The notes below the pieces were generated by a model. The model did no database searches. It was given only the letters and a program-made list of their open reading frames with translations, and was not told the DNA's origin. A stretch of DNA of 64,000 bases from Bacteroidota bacterium (GTDB lineage Bacteria; Bacteroidota; Bacteroidia; Chitinophagales; Saprospiraceae), in assembly GCA_030147525.1 (NCBI GenBank), contig JASBVF010000003.1, forward strand, positions 248,001 to 312,000, written 5' to 3'. The translations under genes were made by a program, and so were the position numbers. How positions within the stretch are numbered: position 1 is the first letter of the stretch; the number at the start of each line of letters is the position of its first letter. Below are positions 39,063-48,199 of this stretch, piece after piece.

Positions 39063-39092
39063 CAAAGGTGGGGAATTTTTTTTCAACCCAAA
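39063..39092 (-). promoter_or_regulatory. Probable dnaA promoter
   Basis: The minus strand has TTTG at 39092-39089, an 18-nt spacer and CACCTTTG at 39070-39063, followed by CA. It differs from TAnnTTTG at one base and lies ~170 bp upstream of the dnaA start. Confidence 0.4.
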
Positions 39093-39193
39093 AGGACGAT
39101 GAGCCCTTTTTTTTAATTTTTTTTTTGCCTTGTTTTCTCACGATCAGAAGTCGTTGCATAACCGCCTAAGAATCAGTAAAATAGAAATAACTG

Positions 39194-39247
39194 TTTCATA
39201 AACGACTGATTATCAATAGCTTTTATGAAAGCCTACTGATAATCAGT
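39194..39247. repeat. Cluster of interleaved palindromes upstream of dnaA
   Basis: TTTCATAAA (39194-39202) pairs with TTTATGAAA (39222-39230). ACTGATTATCA (39205-39215) pairs with TGATAATCAGT (39237-39247). The latter is part of ACTGATAATCAGT, itself a 13-bp palindrome. AATCAGT also occurs at 39171-39177. This sits in the 370-bp gap between dnaA and the next gene; it may bind a regulator or end the adjacent minus-strand transcript. Confidence 0.6.
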
Positions 39248-39265
39248 TAGTTAAGTTAATTAATG

Positions 39266-39802
39266 TCACCCAAATAAAATTGACGCTTCCTTTTTTATTG
39301 CAACGAGCGCTTTGTCAAGAGCAGATGCTGGCTGATTATCCATAAATTTCAGCATCATTCCTGCCAACTCTTTGGAGGGAGCTTTGGGATCTACCTTCTC
39401 AGCAATCCCGTTAATCAGGTTGACTGTATCGTCTCTTGAAATTTTGATGATCTGCCAAAGTTGCTCAGAGACATATACCTGCTGGGTGATGTTGTATTCA
39501 AATTCCTGCTGAATCGTTAGAAGCATTGATACTCGTAAAGCGGCTGAGGTCTGATCTTTTTCCTGAAGTCGAAGCACCAAACCCGAAATACTGATCCTTT
39601 CGCAAAAAAGGGATAGTCTTTCATAAGCCTGCAAACGTAAGGGTATTGTTGTGGATTGTTGCTTGTGTCTGAATTCCAATGCTCGAAGCTGATATTGTTT
39701 GTCAAGGTAAGTCTTGAGCAAATAATACACCGTGGCGAAGACGATCAGAGCAGGAACTGTAATTTTTATGATCTCGAGAATGACTGACAACCAGGTAGGC
39801 AT
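39266..39802 (-). CDS. Small membrane-anchored protein of unknown function
   Basis: About 178 residues from the ATG at 39802; an in-frame TTG at 39832 would add ten. One N-terminal membrane helix (about ILEIIKITVPALIVFATVYY) is followed by a helical cytoplasmic domain starting KTYLDKQYQLRALEFRHKQQ and including RLQAYERLSLFCERISISGL. Comparable single-helix proteins are common in Bacteroidota, but I know no function. It has its own well-formed promoter and lies between dnaA and iscA. Confidence 0.82.
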   Translation of the reverse strand: MPTWLSVILEIIKITVPALIVFATVYYLLKTYLDKQYQLRALEFRHKQQSTTIPLRLQAYERLSLFCERISISGLVLRLQEKDQTSAALRVSMLLTIQQEFEYNITQQVYVSEQLWQIIKISRDDTVNLINGIAEKVDPKAPSKELAGMMLKFMDNQPASALDKALVAIKKEASILFG

Positions 39803-39893
39803 AGACTGATTTTTAAACTGGATTTTCAACAATCATGTCAACCTAAAAGTGACATTTTTATTGATGACGCAGCTGCTTTTGTTAAAAAGTTCG

Positions 39894-39925
39894 CAAAAAT
39901 AATTTTGTGGTTCGTTTTTCCAAAA
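39894..39925 (-). promoter_or_regulatory. Promoter of the small membrane protein gene
   Basis: The minus strand reads TTTG at 39925-39922, a 20-nt spacer and TATTTTTG at 39901-39894, a near-ideal Bacteroidota promoter. Its start point would give a ~85-nt leader before the ATG at 39802. Confidence 0.55.
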
Positions 39926-39989
39926 ATGGTTTTTGGTTCAACCTTACGCCCAAAGGTATTGTTTCACCTCTGAAAAAAATTTTTGTTGT

Positions 39990-39997
39990 TAACTTTG
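39990..39997 (+). promoter_or_regulatory. -7 box of the iscA-type gene
   Basis: TAACTTTG followed by CG, 23 bp before the ATG at 40020. It is an exact consensus match with no clear -33 element. Confidence 0.5.
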
Positions 39998-40019
39998 CGA
40001 ACAGAAATTTAAAATAATT

Positions 40020-40367
40020 ATGCCAGCAACTACTGAAATTACTCCCGTAACACTGACAAACGGGGCTCTTACACAACTTAAAAGAATCCGTGAGGAACAG
40101 AACATTCCTGATGACCATGGCTTGAGAATAGGCGTCAAAGGAGGCGGCTGCTCGGGTTTTTCCTACGTCCTTGGTTTTGACCTCAAGACGGACAATGATG
40201 ATGAGTTCGAGTTCGAAGGTCTGAAAGTCTTCATGCAGAAATCACATGCTATCTATCTGCTCGGAATGGAGATTGATTGGGTAGATGGTCTCAACAACCG
40301 GGGATTTTCTTTTAATAACCCCAACGCCTCTTCCACCTGCGGATGCGGCACTTCCTTTTCAGCCTGA
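40020..40367 (+). CDS. HesB/IscA-type iron-sulfur cluster carrier
   Basis: An A-type carrier that transfers Fe-S clusters to target enzymes. The 115 residues contain the three conserved cysteines: GGGCSGFSY in the middle and STCGCGTSF at the C-terminus. Length and spacing are typical of IscA/ErpA. It stands alone with its own promoter and terminator, so iscA versus erpA cannot be decided. Confidence 0.93.
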   Translation: MPATTEITPVTLTNGALTQLKRIREEQNIPDDHGLRIGVKGGGCSGFSYVLGFDLKTDNDDEFEFEGLKVFMQKSHAIYLLGMEIDWVDGLNNRGFSFNNPNASSTCGCGTSFSA

Positions 40368-40395
40368 ATATTCCTTGAAAAAATAAAATACAAAA

Positions 40396-40426
40396 GCCCG
40401 GAAGGTTTCCCCGCCGGGCTTTTTTT
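40396..40426 (+). terminator. Intrinsic terminator of the iscA-type gene
   Basis: AGCCCGG (40396-40402) and CCGGGCT (40415-40421) with a 12-nt loop, followed by a run of six T, about 30 bp after the stop codon. Confidence 0.9.
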
Positions 40427-40846
40427 CGTTGGAAGATGAAGTTAACCTGATTGGGTATTCTCATGCGGTTTAATCGGTTCAAATTCTATTGAACTAATTC
40501 CTCCAAAATCCAACTTTGTCAAACGAATTGACAGATTTCAATACATTTTTGATCGTGGTTTGAATCTCGAATAAGATAAAAATACAAAGGGGGTAAAAGG
40601 GGGAATCCGATCTTTTTTCCGAAAACTTGTTACTAAAACCGGAAATTCCCTGTGTCCGCAAATGTAGTGAAAATTACCGTTTCTTTTCGATTTGATTCTG
40701 CCGCACATTCAAGGCTTTCCGGCGGGTCTCCGGCCTGATACAGCAGACTCTTTGACTCTCAAAATTTTATACACAGCAATAAATCGCCATCGGTAATTTT
40801 TTTATCTGAAAAAATCTAACGGCCGAAAGGATTCATAGATTTTGAC
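40427..40846. other. 420-bp gap with one consensus DnaA box
   Basis: No gene seen. TTATACACA at 40767-40775 matches the DnaA box TTATNCACA exactly, about 1.9 kb from dnaA. Two G-runs (GGGGGTAAAAGGGGG, near 40590) and AT-rich stretches are present. A single box is not enough to call an origin. Confidence 0.35.
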
Positions 40847-43800
40847 TTACTCCCTGGCATCGTTGAGGTTCTCCTCCCCTACTTCCGTGTTGCCATTTTT
40901 CGCAGGTTTAAATTTTGAATCATGCTTGATGACCCTGCTGGCAAGCCACCTCGCTTCCTGAACAGGATTTTTCAACCAGTTGGCCGACCAGACTAATTGA
41001 TACTGCATTCCCGCATTTTTAATTCTGTCCCGTTGTTCCTGCTCCCAAAGACAGGATGTAAAAGTAGTATCGGCAAAAAAGCCGTCGGGGTGAATAACCA
41101 CAGGGCACTCCTCTTCGTAGATTGGCTTAACACTCAGAGGCAATGGGATGTCATCCAGGTGGGCACTTCTTGTTAAGCGATGCTCATCGATGTAGGGGCG
41201 AAGTGAATTTCTGACCTCGTGCGCAAATACTGACTTAACCGGCTTTGCTTTCTGGCGCATTCCAAGCGCTTCCATGGATGCCCTGACCTGGGTTTTGTTA
41301 TTGGCAATTTTTGCCTCAGCAAGGCTGATCAAATGAGAAAGTAGCCAGGTGCCTTCATCCCATTTTTTACCTTCATATTTTTCAAGGAATTCGGCCGGAA
41401 TGGAGTGAACAATGTACAACGATTCCAATGGCTTATTGATCAGCATTCTAATTTGACTTGCGCCTTCGGGTGTATTCAGGAAGATCATTTTTTTTGTCAT
41501 CACTCCCTTCAGGTTGACCATGCCAAAGGTGCAAGACAGAATAATAATGTCAAACTGCTGGCCAAACAACTCATCGATGTGAAAGACGCCCATGCCGTTT
41601 CTCTCAAGCTGCAGAATTTTTTCGCTTGCCAGCGAATTTTGCTGTTTGAGTTTAAGCAGGTAATTTGAGATCAGATCACGCTGTTCAACAGTCAGGGTGA
41701 CAATTCCTACTGTCGGGTAAATCCGCTGTGGCGTCTGTTTTATTTGATTCAGTAACCGGATGATGTGCTGTGCTTCCACATCATTCGTTCCGTCCAGCTC
41801 GTGAAAACGTCCCTCTACATTTTCCAAATGGTAATCAACGGAATGGTGGTAAAAATCGAGTTGTTCGCCTGCAGGATACGCCGACGGCGGGTGGTACCGG
41901 TTGGTGACTTTGACCGATGCAACCTCGTTTTCAAGGGCATACTGAATCAGGCTGGTCTCATTGCCGTAGCTGTCATTGCTTCCAAACAGCACGATATTTT
42001 TCCCAAGCGGAGCAATGACCGTGGCAGATTCTACCGAAAACTTGTTGGCCTCATCAAAAACGACAAAATCAAAATATCCTTTTTTTAAGGGTAAAACATT
42101 CATCGCCACGTGGGGTGTGACGAATAGGACAGGCAGAAATGCGCTTACCGCATCAAATCCTTCCTCCAGAATCTTATCCAATGGAAGCGCCTGGCTTTGT
42201 TTATTGCCTGCTTTTTCAAATATCAACTGATAGCCCCGCTTGTTCTGACGCTTCAGGTTTTTCAATTCAGCCGACTGCCGCCCCTGCCAATGGCTTGAAA
42301 TCTGGTTCAGAATAAGCGGCTTCAAAGCATGCCAGGCGGCTGCACAATTTTCAACAAGCGATTCATCTGTGGGTAAATCCGGAGACTGGTATTTGGCGAG
42401 CAGGTGGCTGAAATACCAGCTTTCGAAAGCGGCCATCCAGTCTTTGGGTTTTACTTTCACCAAAGCACGTACGATCTTTTGCCCCAATACCCCAAGCTCG
42501 AGCCAGCTGGATTGCCATTGATGGAACAACTCGAAATCCCGCAAATTCAGGTGGGTGGTTTCCAGTTGCTCAATGATGGATTCGAGGTATTTCTGGCGTT
42601 GGGGAATGGTCAGCGTTTTATTCTCCAACTGTTTTTGATATAACTTTGCACCGTTCAACTCTTCGAGCAAAACATCAAGCGAATACTCCAACTCCGTAAC
42701 CTGTTCTTTGACATCGAGACTTGGATGCGCTGTTTTACTATTCAATCGCATGACCTCATCCTGAACCTGTGTCTCGATTTTATTTTTCCATTGTAAAAGT
42801 GCCACTTGAAAATTCTGAAGGTTAGCAGCAGTTTTCGGGATGTTCATGCCATCCTTGCATGGTTCAAATTGAAAGTCAAAATACTGCCTGGCGGCGTATT
42901 CCTTCAGAAGCCTGCGATAGCTCTGACTAACTTCCGACTGCGCTTTTTTTACCTGCTTCTTCCTCGAGGAAAAAAATGAAGGGAATTGAAATGCTCCTGA
43001 GCCTGCCTCACGGAAATCATTTCCAAACTGATCACCATAACTCAGCATCTGATCGCTCAGCTTGCTCACCCGGTCATTCAATTCTTCGAAATGCTGATCA
43101 TAATGTGCTTTGAGCCGTGCTGAATACGCATCTGTTTTGCTGATGTAACGGTGCTGCAGCCGGGCAGTTTTTTCAAGAAAAAGCTTCAGCTGTTTTTTTA
43201 CAAACTTCAAACCCTCCCCGGCATCGTAATTCGTAAAAATATCATGGTGCAAACTGCTCAGCGGGTGAGACAATGTTTTCACCTTCAGGAAAAGCGGCTG
43301 ACAGTTGAGGATGCCTTGTTTCAACTGCTCGTATTCATTGCTTGTATATTCAAAATCACCTGCATTTAACTGGCTTGCCAGCAATTCTTTACCTTCAATC
43401 CGGTTGCTTGCAAGAAAAAGCCCTACGGTCTCCGTCCAGTCATGCGCTCCGAAAACCTTGGTTTTGACGGCTTTATAAGCGGCGTCGGCTTTGGCTTTTT
43501 CCCGGATGTATTTGTTTTTCTTCTGTTGAAACTCATCTTCGTTTAACGGTACAGATTTTCCACCGCCGGCTGCTACCCTCAGCAGTTCCAGCAAAGGGAT
43601 TTTATCATTCATCGCATCATCCAGCAGAAAGTTAAGCTGGTTGAGTCCCGTCCGGGCAAGCATATTTTGCGTATACTTCAGCGCCGGGGCCCTCTCGGAA
43701 ACGACCAGGCATTTATGACCATTTGAAAGGGCGTTGAGGAGTAAGTTGACGATAGTCTGCGTTTTACCCAAAGCATCTTCACCCTCTACCACGCTGATTT

Positions 43801-44596
43801 TATGGCGGAAAATCGTCTCCAGCGCTGCTGCCTGTTCGGGATCGGCAGGCAGGAAGGGGAATACGAGATTTTCAGGTTCCTGCATTTGTGTGTCTGCACT
43901 GAGCACCTCTTCGGGTTTCAGTTCTTCCGAGTGAAGACGGGAATTCTGAGGAGGGTACAAACTCAAAATTCCGGACCAGTGCAGCGCTCCTTTTTCCGTA
44001 AAATTTCCAATTTCATCAATCCCCGGCGATGAAATGATTTCGTCTTCGCTGCCGATTTCCTCGAAGTGCAGTCGGGTTGCAATTTCATGACTAAGCTGGG
44101 CAAGCGCTTGCTTGTTCATTTGCCGGCCGTAGGCCATATCCTCCATTCGCTGCCTGAAATCCAGTCCGTATTTTTCATCCAAATAACTGATGATACGATA
44201 ATTAGGTAAAATGTGGAGCTGATCGGAAAATTTTATCACCCAGGAATCTACCCGGGTTTGAGCCGGCTCAATGGTGAGAAACCAATTGAAAAGCGGCGCC
44301 ACAAGCAGGTCGCCGTTGTAGGTATCAACGATCAAAGGATAGCCGAATCCGAAGGTTTTTGCGCCGTATGTTTTTTCGTAATTGCGGGATTCGAAGTAAA
44401 GATGCCTGACCTTGTCAGCCGCCAGGCTGGATGCATTCAGCTGAACAGAGAGTTTATTCTGCAATAAATCCTTCACAAATTGCTGCGCAAAAGCGACATC
44501 AGTTTCATCCACAGAGCTAATGTCAGCCCGGTCAAGGTAAAACGGGAGCGAGTTGTGATAAATCGAGTAAATAGATGGAGACTGACTATTCCTCAT
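40847..44596 (-). CDS. Large SF1-type helicase/ATPase with C-terminal Vsr-like nuclease domain
   Basis: A 1249-residue protein not assigned to a named family. Walker A is VVEGEDALGKTQT (Lys278) and Walker B is VVFDEANKFS with the following FGSNDSYG motif III-like segment. A long helical insertion (about 330-700) separates them. The helicase C-terminal part includes VGIVTLTVEQRDLI and IIILSCTFGM. The last ~110 residues (IHPDGFFADT ... QRDRIKNAGMQYQLVWSANW) match the Vsr-like/MTES_1575 nuclease fold attached to DUF4011-type helicases. Such fusions occur in defence islands, but the neighbours here are housekeeping. A -7-like TAAATTTG lies on the minus strand at 44710-44703. Confidence 0.78.
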   Translation of the reverse strand: MRNSQSPSIYSIYHNSLPFYLDRADISSVDETDVAFAQQFVKDLLQNKLSVQLNASSLAADKVRHLYFESRNYEKTYGAKTFGFGYPLIVDTYNGDLLVAPLFNWFLTIEPAQTRVDSWVIKFSDQLHILPNYRIISYLDEKYGLDFRQRMEDMAYGRQMNKQALAQLSHEIATRLHFEEIGSEDEIISSPGIDEIGNFTEKGALHWSGILSLYPPQNSRLHSEELKPEEVLSADTQMQEPENLVFPFLPADPEQAAALETIFRHKISVVEGEDALGKTQTIVNLLLNALSNGHKCLVVSERAPALKYTQNMLARTGLNQLNFLLDDAMNDKIPLLELLRVAAGGGKSVPLNEDEFQQKKNKYIREKAKADAAYKAVKTKVFGAHDWTETVGLFLASNRIEGKELLASQLNAGDFEYTSNEYEQLKQGILNCQPLFLKVKTLSHPLSSLHHDIFTNYDAGEGLKFVKKQLKLFLEKTARLQHRYISKTDAYSARLKAHYDQHFEELNDRVSKLSDQMLSYGDQFGNDFREAGSGAFQFPSFFSSRKKQVKKAQSEVSQSYRRLLKEYAARQYFDFQFEPCKDGMNIPKTAANLQNFQVALLQWKNKIETQVQDEVMRLNSKTAHPSLDVKEQVTELEYSLDVLLEELNGAKLYQKQLENKTLTIPQRQKYLESIIEQLETTHLNLRDFELFHQWQSSWLELGVLGQKIVRALVKVKPKDWMAAFESWYFSHLLAKYQSPDLPTDESLVENCAAAWHALKPLILNQISSHWQGRQSAELKNLKRQNKRGYQLIFEKAGNKQSQALPLDKILEEGFDAVSAFLPVLFVTPHVAMNVLPLKKGYFDFVVFDEANKFSVESATVIAPLGKNIVLFGSNDSYGNETSLIQYALENEVASVKVTNRYHPPSAYPAGEQLDFYHHSVDYHLENVEGRFHELDGTNDVEAQHIIRLLNQIKQTPQRIYPTVGIVTLTVEQRDLISNYLLKLKQQNSLASEKILQLERNGMGVFHIDELFGQQFDIIILSCTFGMVNLKGVMTKKMIFLNTPEGASQIRMLINKPLESLYIVHSIPAEFLEKYEGKKWDEGTWLLSHLISLAEAKIANNKTQVRASMEALGMRQKAKPVKSVFAHEVRNSLRPYIDEHRLTRSAHLDDIPLPLSVKPIYEEECPVVIHPDGFFADTTFTSCLWEQEQRDRIKNAGMQYQLVWSANWLKNPVQEARWLASRVIKHDSKFKPAKNGNTEVGEENLNDARE

Positions 44597-44815
44597 AGAA
44601 ATTTGATGTTTTGTTCATTCAGTTCTTCGAAGGATTTTCTCGGATCAAGAATCATAACTCGTTAAATGTGAATGAAAAAGGAGCCAGGAAAACCTGCAAA
44701 CCCAAATTTATTGTTTACTTTTTAAAGAATTCGAATTTAAACGCTTGAAGTGGCGGAAATTTAAACTATTTTTAATGAAATGGTTTCCAACCCTTCTCTT
44801 TTTAAAAAACGTCAT

Positions 44816-44823
44816 TATTTTTG
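44816..44823 (+). promoter_or_regulatory. -7 box upstream of the cytochrome c peroxidase gene
   Basis: TATTTTTG followed by CA matches the Bacteroidota consensus. The leader to the ATG at 44959 would be ~130 nt. The rest of the 362-bp divergent gap shows nothing else recognisable. Confidence 0.45.
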
Positions 44824-44958
44824 CAGAGACGTTTTTCACTCACCATGCTCAATTGCCGAGCCAATTAGAAAGTATTTACCGGTTTTTTTTCATTTGGCCG
44901 GATTTTCGTGAATATTGCTGGACAAATTTGACAGATCCCATAACATATTAATAGTGCC

Positions 44959-46296
44959 ATGAAAAAACTTTTACTTGGAGCAATTGGATTAATGCTATTG
45001 CTTTACGCATGTTCTTCTGACGAACTTAAGAACCCGCTGGATGTAGAACTCAGGAAATTGGTTCTCAGAGCCTCTCCTACGAACGACCTTGACCACTTTA
45101 TCCTTCCGGATGCGAATGATTTCGACAATATTCCGCAAGAACCCGCCAACCCTCTGAATGCTATCAAGGTGGAGCTTGGCAAAATGCTTTTTTATGAAAC
45201 AGGGCTTGCATTGGATCCAAAATACCCGGAAGCAAAAAACTCCTATTCCTGCGCAACCTGCCACATACCTGAAGCAGGATTCATGCCCGGCAGAGCTCAG
45301 GGTATCGCCGACGGAGGCACCGGTTTTGGTCTTAATGGAGAAGGCAGAACGAAATTCTTCTTCTATGCTGATAATGAACCCGACGTTCAGGGTGCAAGAG
45401 CGCTCAATGTCTGCAATGTAGCTTTCGTACCGAATACTACCTGGGCCGGCATGTTCGGCGCAACGGATAACAACATTGGCACCGAATCAAAATGGACCGG
45501 CGACCTTACTTTTAATCACCTGGGCCTGCAAGGTCTGGAAACTCAGGCCATCGCTGTCCAATCTGTTCACCGGATGTTGATTAACAAAGATATTGTGGAC
45601 ACGCTAGGTTACAAGCACTACTTCGACGCAGCTTTCCCGCAATTTCCTGAATCAGAACGCTACTCAGAAGTGACGCTTGCCTACGCACTTTCGGCGTATC
45701 TAAGGGCGTTAATTCCACACAAAGCGCCATTTCAGAACTGGTTAAAAGGGAATGAAAGTGCCATGACAGATCAGGAAAAACGAGGCGGTATTCTGTTTTT
45801 CTCCAAAGCCGGTTGCTACAAATGCCACAACGGTAAAGCTTTACATAATCCTAATCAGTTTTATGCTGTCGGGGTTAAGGACCTATACGAAGCAGAAGGC
45901 GAAGTCAATAAAACCGGGCTTAACGACAAACGAAATTTAGGTCGTGGCGGCTTCACTGAAAAAGCGGAAGACATGTTCAAGTTTAAAGTGCCACAGCTTT
46001 ACAACATGCACGGTGGATCACACTTTTTTCATGGAAGCAGCAAGAAATCATTGCGGGAAGTAGTTGAGTATTTCAACGATGCCATCCCTGAAAACTCAAG
46101 GGTTCCTGCCTCTCAGATTGCGCCACAATTCCGGGCGCTGAACCTGACCCCTGAAGAAATTGACGACCTGGTGATTTTCCTTGAAAGGTCGCTTTACGAT
46201 CCGCAAATGAACCGCTTTGTCCCGCAGGAAGTTTTGTCGGGATTCTGCTTTCCCAACAATGATATTCAGTCTCAGAACGACCTCGGCTGCAATTGA
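44959..46296 (+). CDS. Di-haem cytochrome c peroxidase (CcpA/MauG family), lipoprotein
   Basis: Reduces hydrogen peroxide with electrons from a c-type cytochrome, outside the inner membrane. Lipobox LYAC gives Cys18. Two haem-binding motifs are present, CATCH at 98-102 and CYKCH at 286-290, and the typical KVPQLYNMHGGSHFFHGSS segment lies near the C-terminal haem's distal side. The 445 residues are longer than classical CcpA (~330), with an extra segment around residues 110-170, as often in Bacteroidota homologues. A MauG-like modifying role cannot be excluded. Confidence 0.92.
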   Translation: MKKLLLGAIGLMLLLYACSSDELKNPLDVELRKLVLRASPTNDLDHFILPDANDFDNIPQEPANPLNAIKVELGKMLFYETGLALDPKYPEAKNSYSCATCHIPEAGFMPGRAQGIADGGTGFGLNGEGRTKFFFYADNEPDVQGARALNVCNVAFVPNTTWAGMFGATDNNIGTESKWTGDLTFNHLGLQGLETQAIAVQSVHRMLINKDIVDTLGYKHYFDAAFPQFPESERYSEVTLAYALSAYLRALIPHKAPFQNWLKGNESAMTDQEKRGGILFFSKAGCYKCHNGKALHNPNQFYAVGVKDLYEAEGEVNKTGLNDKRNLGRGGFTEKAEDMFKFKVPQLYNMHGGSHFFHGSSKKSLREVVEYFNDAIPENSRVPASQIAPQFRALNLTPEEIDDLVIFLERSLYDPQMNRFVPQEVLSGFCFPNNDIQSQNDLGCN

Positions 46297-46317
46297 TTTT
46301 CGACAGGTTTTCAGTAT

Positions 46318-46352
46318 AAAAAAAGCCGTGGAATCCCTCCACGGCTTTTTTT
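46318..46352. terminator. Bidirectional intrinsic terminator
   Basis: AAAAAAAGCCGTGG, loop AATCCCT, CCACGGCTTTTTTT: a 7-bp GC-rich stem flanked by A- and T-runs, placed between the convergent peroxidase and YwqK-type genes. Confidence 0.93.
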
Positions 46353-46376
46353 ATGCCTACGGCTTTTGACGAAAGC

Positions 46377-46988
46377 TTATCGTGAGGAAGTTGCGTTGTC
46401 TACGATTCCCCCACGGATTTTCTCACCGTTTTCGTAAATATATTCCATCACCACATCACCTGCCTCGTTGAAATACTTCATGGTACCATGAATTTTTCCA
46501 TCCTTGTACTGCACCTCCTGCTGTACGGCATCTTTCCGGTCAAAATACTTTTTGTAAACACCGTCCAACTGCCCGTTTTTGTAATATCCTGATTCAACCT
46601 TGCGGCTGCTGGCGTAACGGACGAATTGTCCATCGAGTAAATTATTACTGTAAGAACACATCAGCTCCAGTTGGCCAAATTTGTTGTACTCGAGTAAGGG
46701 CCCATGATAAACATCGTCCACAAAGCTTACAATTTTGGCAGGCACCTCTTTAGTTTCGTTGTAGGTAATCCAGGTACCGTTTCGTTTGCCATTCCGAAGA
46801 ATTCCCTCCTCCATGACTCGCCCGTTTTCATCGAAACGCTCCGCTTTTTGCAAACCGGAACCGTAAATCTCACGAACCTGGAAGGAGGTAAGGTCCACCG
46901 GAGGCACTGCATTTCCGGAAGCTGGGCCATTGTTTCCGCAGGCGTACATTGCCAAAATTGCACTGAAGAGAAACACTATTTTTTTCAT
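46377..46988 (-). CDS. YwqK/MORN-repeat-type lipoprotein
   Basis: A 203-residue lipoprotein (lipobox MYAC, Cys17) made mostly of MORN-like repeats of ~23 residues: NGKRNGTWITYNE, DVYHGPLLEYNKFGQLE, NLLDGQFVRYASSRK, GQLDGVYKKYFDRKDA and GKIHGTMKYFNEAGD. This family is often named after YwqK, an antitoxin of a Bacillus LXG toxin. In Bacteroidota most are solitary envelope proteins with no known toxin partner, and none is seen here. Confidence 0.85.
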   Translation of the reverse strand: MKKIVFLFSAILAMYACGNNGPASGNAVPPVDLTSFQVREIYGSGLQKAERFDENGRVMEEGILRNGKRNGTWITYNETKEVPAKIVSFVDDVYHGPLLEYNKFGQLELMCSYSNNLLDGQFVRYASSRKVESGYYKNGQLDGVYKKYFDRKDAVQQEVQYKDGKIHGTMKYFNEAGDVVMEYIYENGEKIRGGIVDNATSSR

Positions 46989-47116
46989 AAAACTATTGAT
47001 TTGAGAAGGTTTAGAAATAAAAAATACCGGGTCAAAATCCTCATTTTAAAAAGCAAACCTCAGACCGAACGAATCGATTTTCGAGCAAAATTCTTCCTGT
47101 TTTTATGGCTGTATGA

Positions 47117-47124
47117 TAATTTTG
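47117..47124 (+). promoter_or_regulatory. -7 box of the gldAFG transcript
   Basis: TAATTTTG followed by CG matches the consensus 68 bp upstream of the gldA start. No clear -33 motif was found. Confidence 0.45.
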
Positions 47125-47191
47125 CGCCCGTTTTTAATCTCTACGGCAACGAATAAGCCAAATTTCTCTCCAGGGACAATCTGATTAAATT

Positions 47192-48115
47192 ATGGACATT
47201 AAAATTCAAAACCTGTCAAAAAGCTACGGCCTCCAGAAAGCGGTAAACGACATCTCTTTCGAAGTGAGAACAGGCGAAATCGTGGGTTTTTTGGGACCAA
47301 ACGGAGCCGGTAAGACCACCACCATGAAAATGATCACCGGCTACCTCGACGCTGACGCCGGCGATGTTACGATTGGTGGCAAGTCCGTAAAATCCGGCGA
47401 TACAAAACAACACATCGGGTACCTGCCCGAACACAACCCGCTCTACCTCGAAATGCCGGTGCTCGACTACCTCACATTTTGCGCCTCCGTACAGGGCATG
47501 AATAAGGCCGGCATCCCCGACCGGCTTCGCAAAATGGTTCGGGAATGTGGGCTCGATGCTGAAAAGCACAAAAAAATCGGCGAATTATCCAAAGGCTACC
47601 GGCAACGGGTTGGCCTGGCGCAAGCCCTGATCCACGACCCTGAAATTCTCATTCTCGACGAACCTACAACCGGCCTCGACCCAAATCAAATCGTCGAAAT
47701 CAGGGAGCTGATCAAAAATATCGGTAAAGAAAAAACAGTCATCCTCAGTACCCACATTCTTCCGGAAGTGGAAGCTACCTGCGACCGCATTCTCATCATC
47801 AACAATGGCAGCATCGTGGCCGACGGTACCGCCGCCACCTTGCGCAAGCAGGCAAAAGGCCAGCAAGTGTTACACGTCCGGATTGAAGATGGAGAACAAA
47901 ACGAGGTTTTTGAAAAACTACGAAATCTGCCTTCCGTAGCGATGGTCGATTTCCTCGACCGGGAGGCTGGCCGTTTTGAGGTGCAAAGCCAGCAGGAAGC
48001 AACTGCCAACCGTGAGATTTTTGAGCTCTGCGTTAAGCAAAAATGGGCACTCACAGAAATGGTTCCTTTCGAAACCAGACTGGAAGATATCTTCCGGGAC
48101 CTTACTTTAAATTAG
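47192..48115 (+). CDS. gldA: Gliding-motility ABC transporter ATP-binding protein GldA
   Basis: ATPase subunit of the GldAFG ABC transporter required for gliding in Flavobacterium. The 307 residues carry Walker A GPNGAGKTTT, signature LSKGYRQRVGLA, Walker B ILILDEPTTGLD and the H-loop in LSTHILPE, with the C-terminal extension usual for GldA. The gldF and gldG genes follow in order, which identifies it better than the ATPase sequence alone. Confidence 0.92.
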   Translation: MDIKIQNLSKSYGLQKAVNDISFEVRTGEIVGFLGPNGAGKTTTMKMITGYLDADAGDVTIGGKSVKSGDTKQHIGYLPEHNPLYLEMPVLDYLTFCASVQGMNKAGIPDRLRKMVRECGLDAEKHKKIGELSKGYRQRVGLAQALIHDPEILILDEPTTGLDPNQIVEIRELIKNIGKEKTVILSTHILPEVEATCDRILIINNGSIVADGTAATLRKQAKGQQVLHVRIEDGEQNEVFEKLRNLPSVAMVDFLDREAGRFEVQSQQEATANREIFELCVKQKWALTEMVPFETRLEDIFRDLTLN

Positions 48116-48199
48116 AAGTTTGTAAATCCGGGTGTTTGGGCTTATTTCCAATCACGTTTCACCAAACAACACCCCTCAAATTTCAAAAACACAAAAATC

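Noticed and set aside
40767-40775. Replication origin
   Set aside because: Only one consensus DnaA box and no box cluster; not enough despite dnaA being 1.9 kb away.
40847-44596. Multi-gene restriction or defence island
   Set aside because: Flanking genes are an Fe-S carrier and a cytochrome c peroxidase; no methylase, specificity or effector gene is nearby.
46377-46988. YwqK-type toxin-antitoxin system
   Set aside because: The gene is a solitary lipoprotein with MORN-like repeats; no toxin gene is adjacent.
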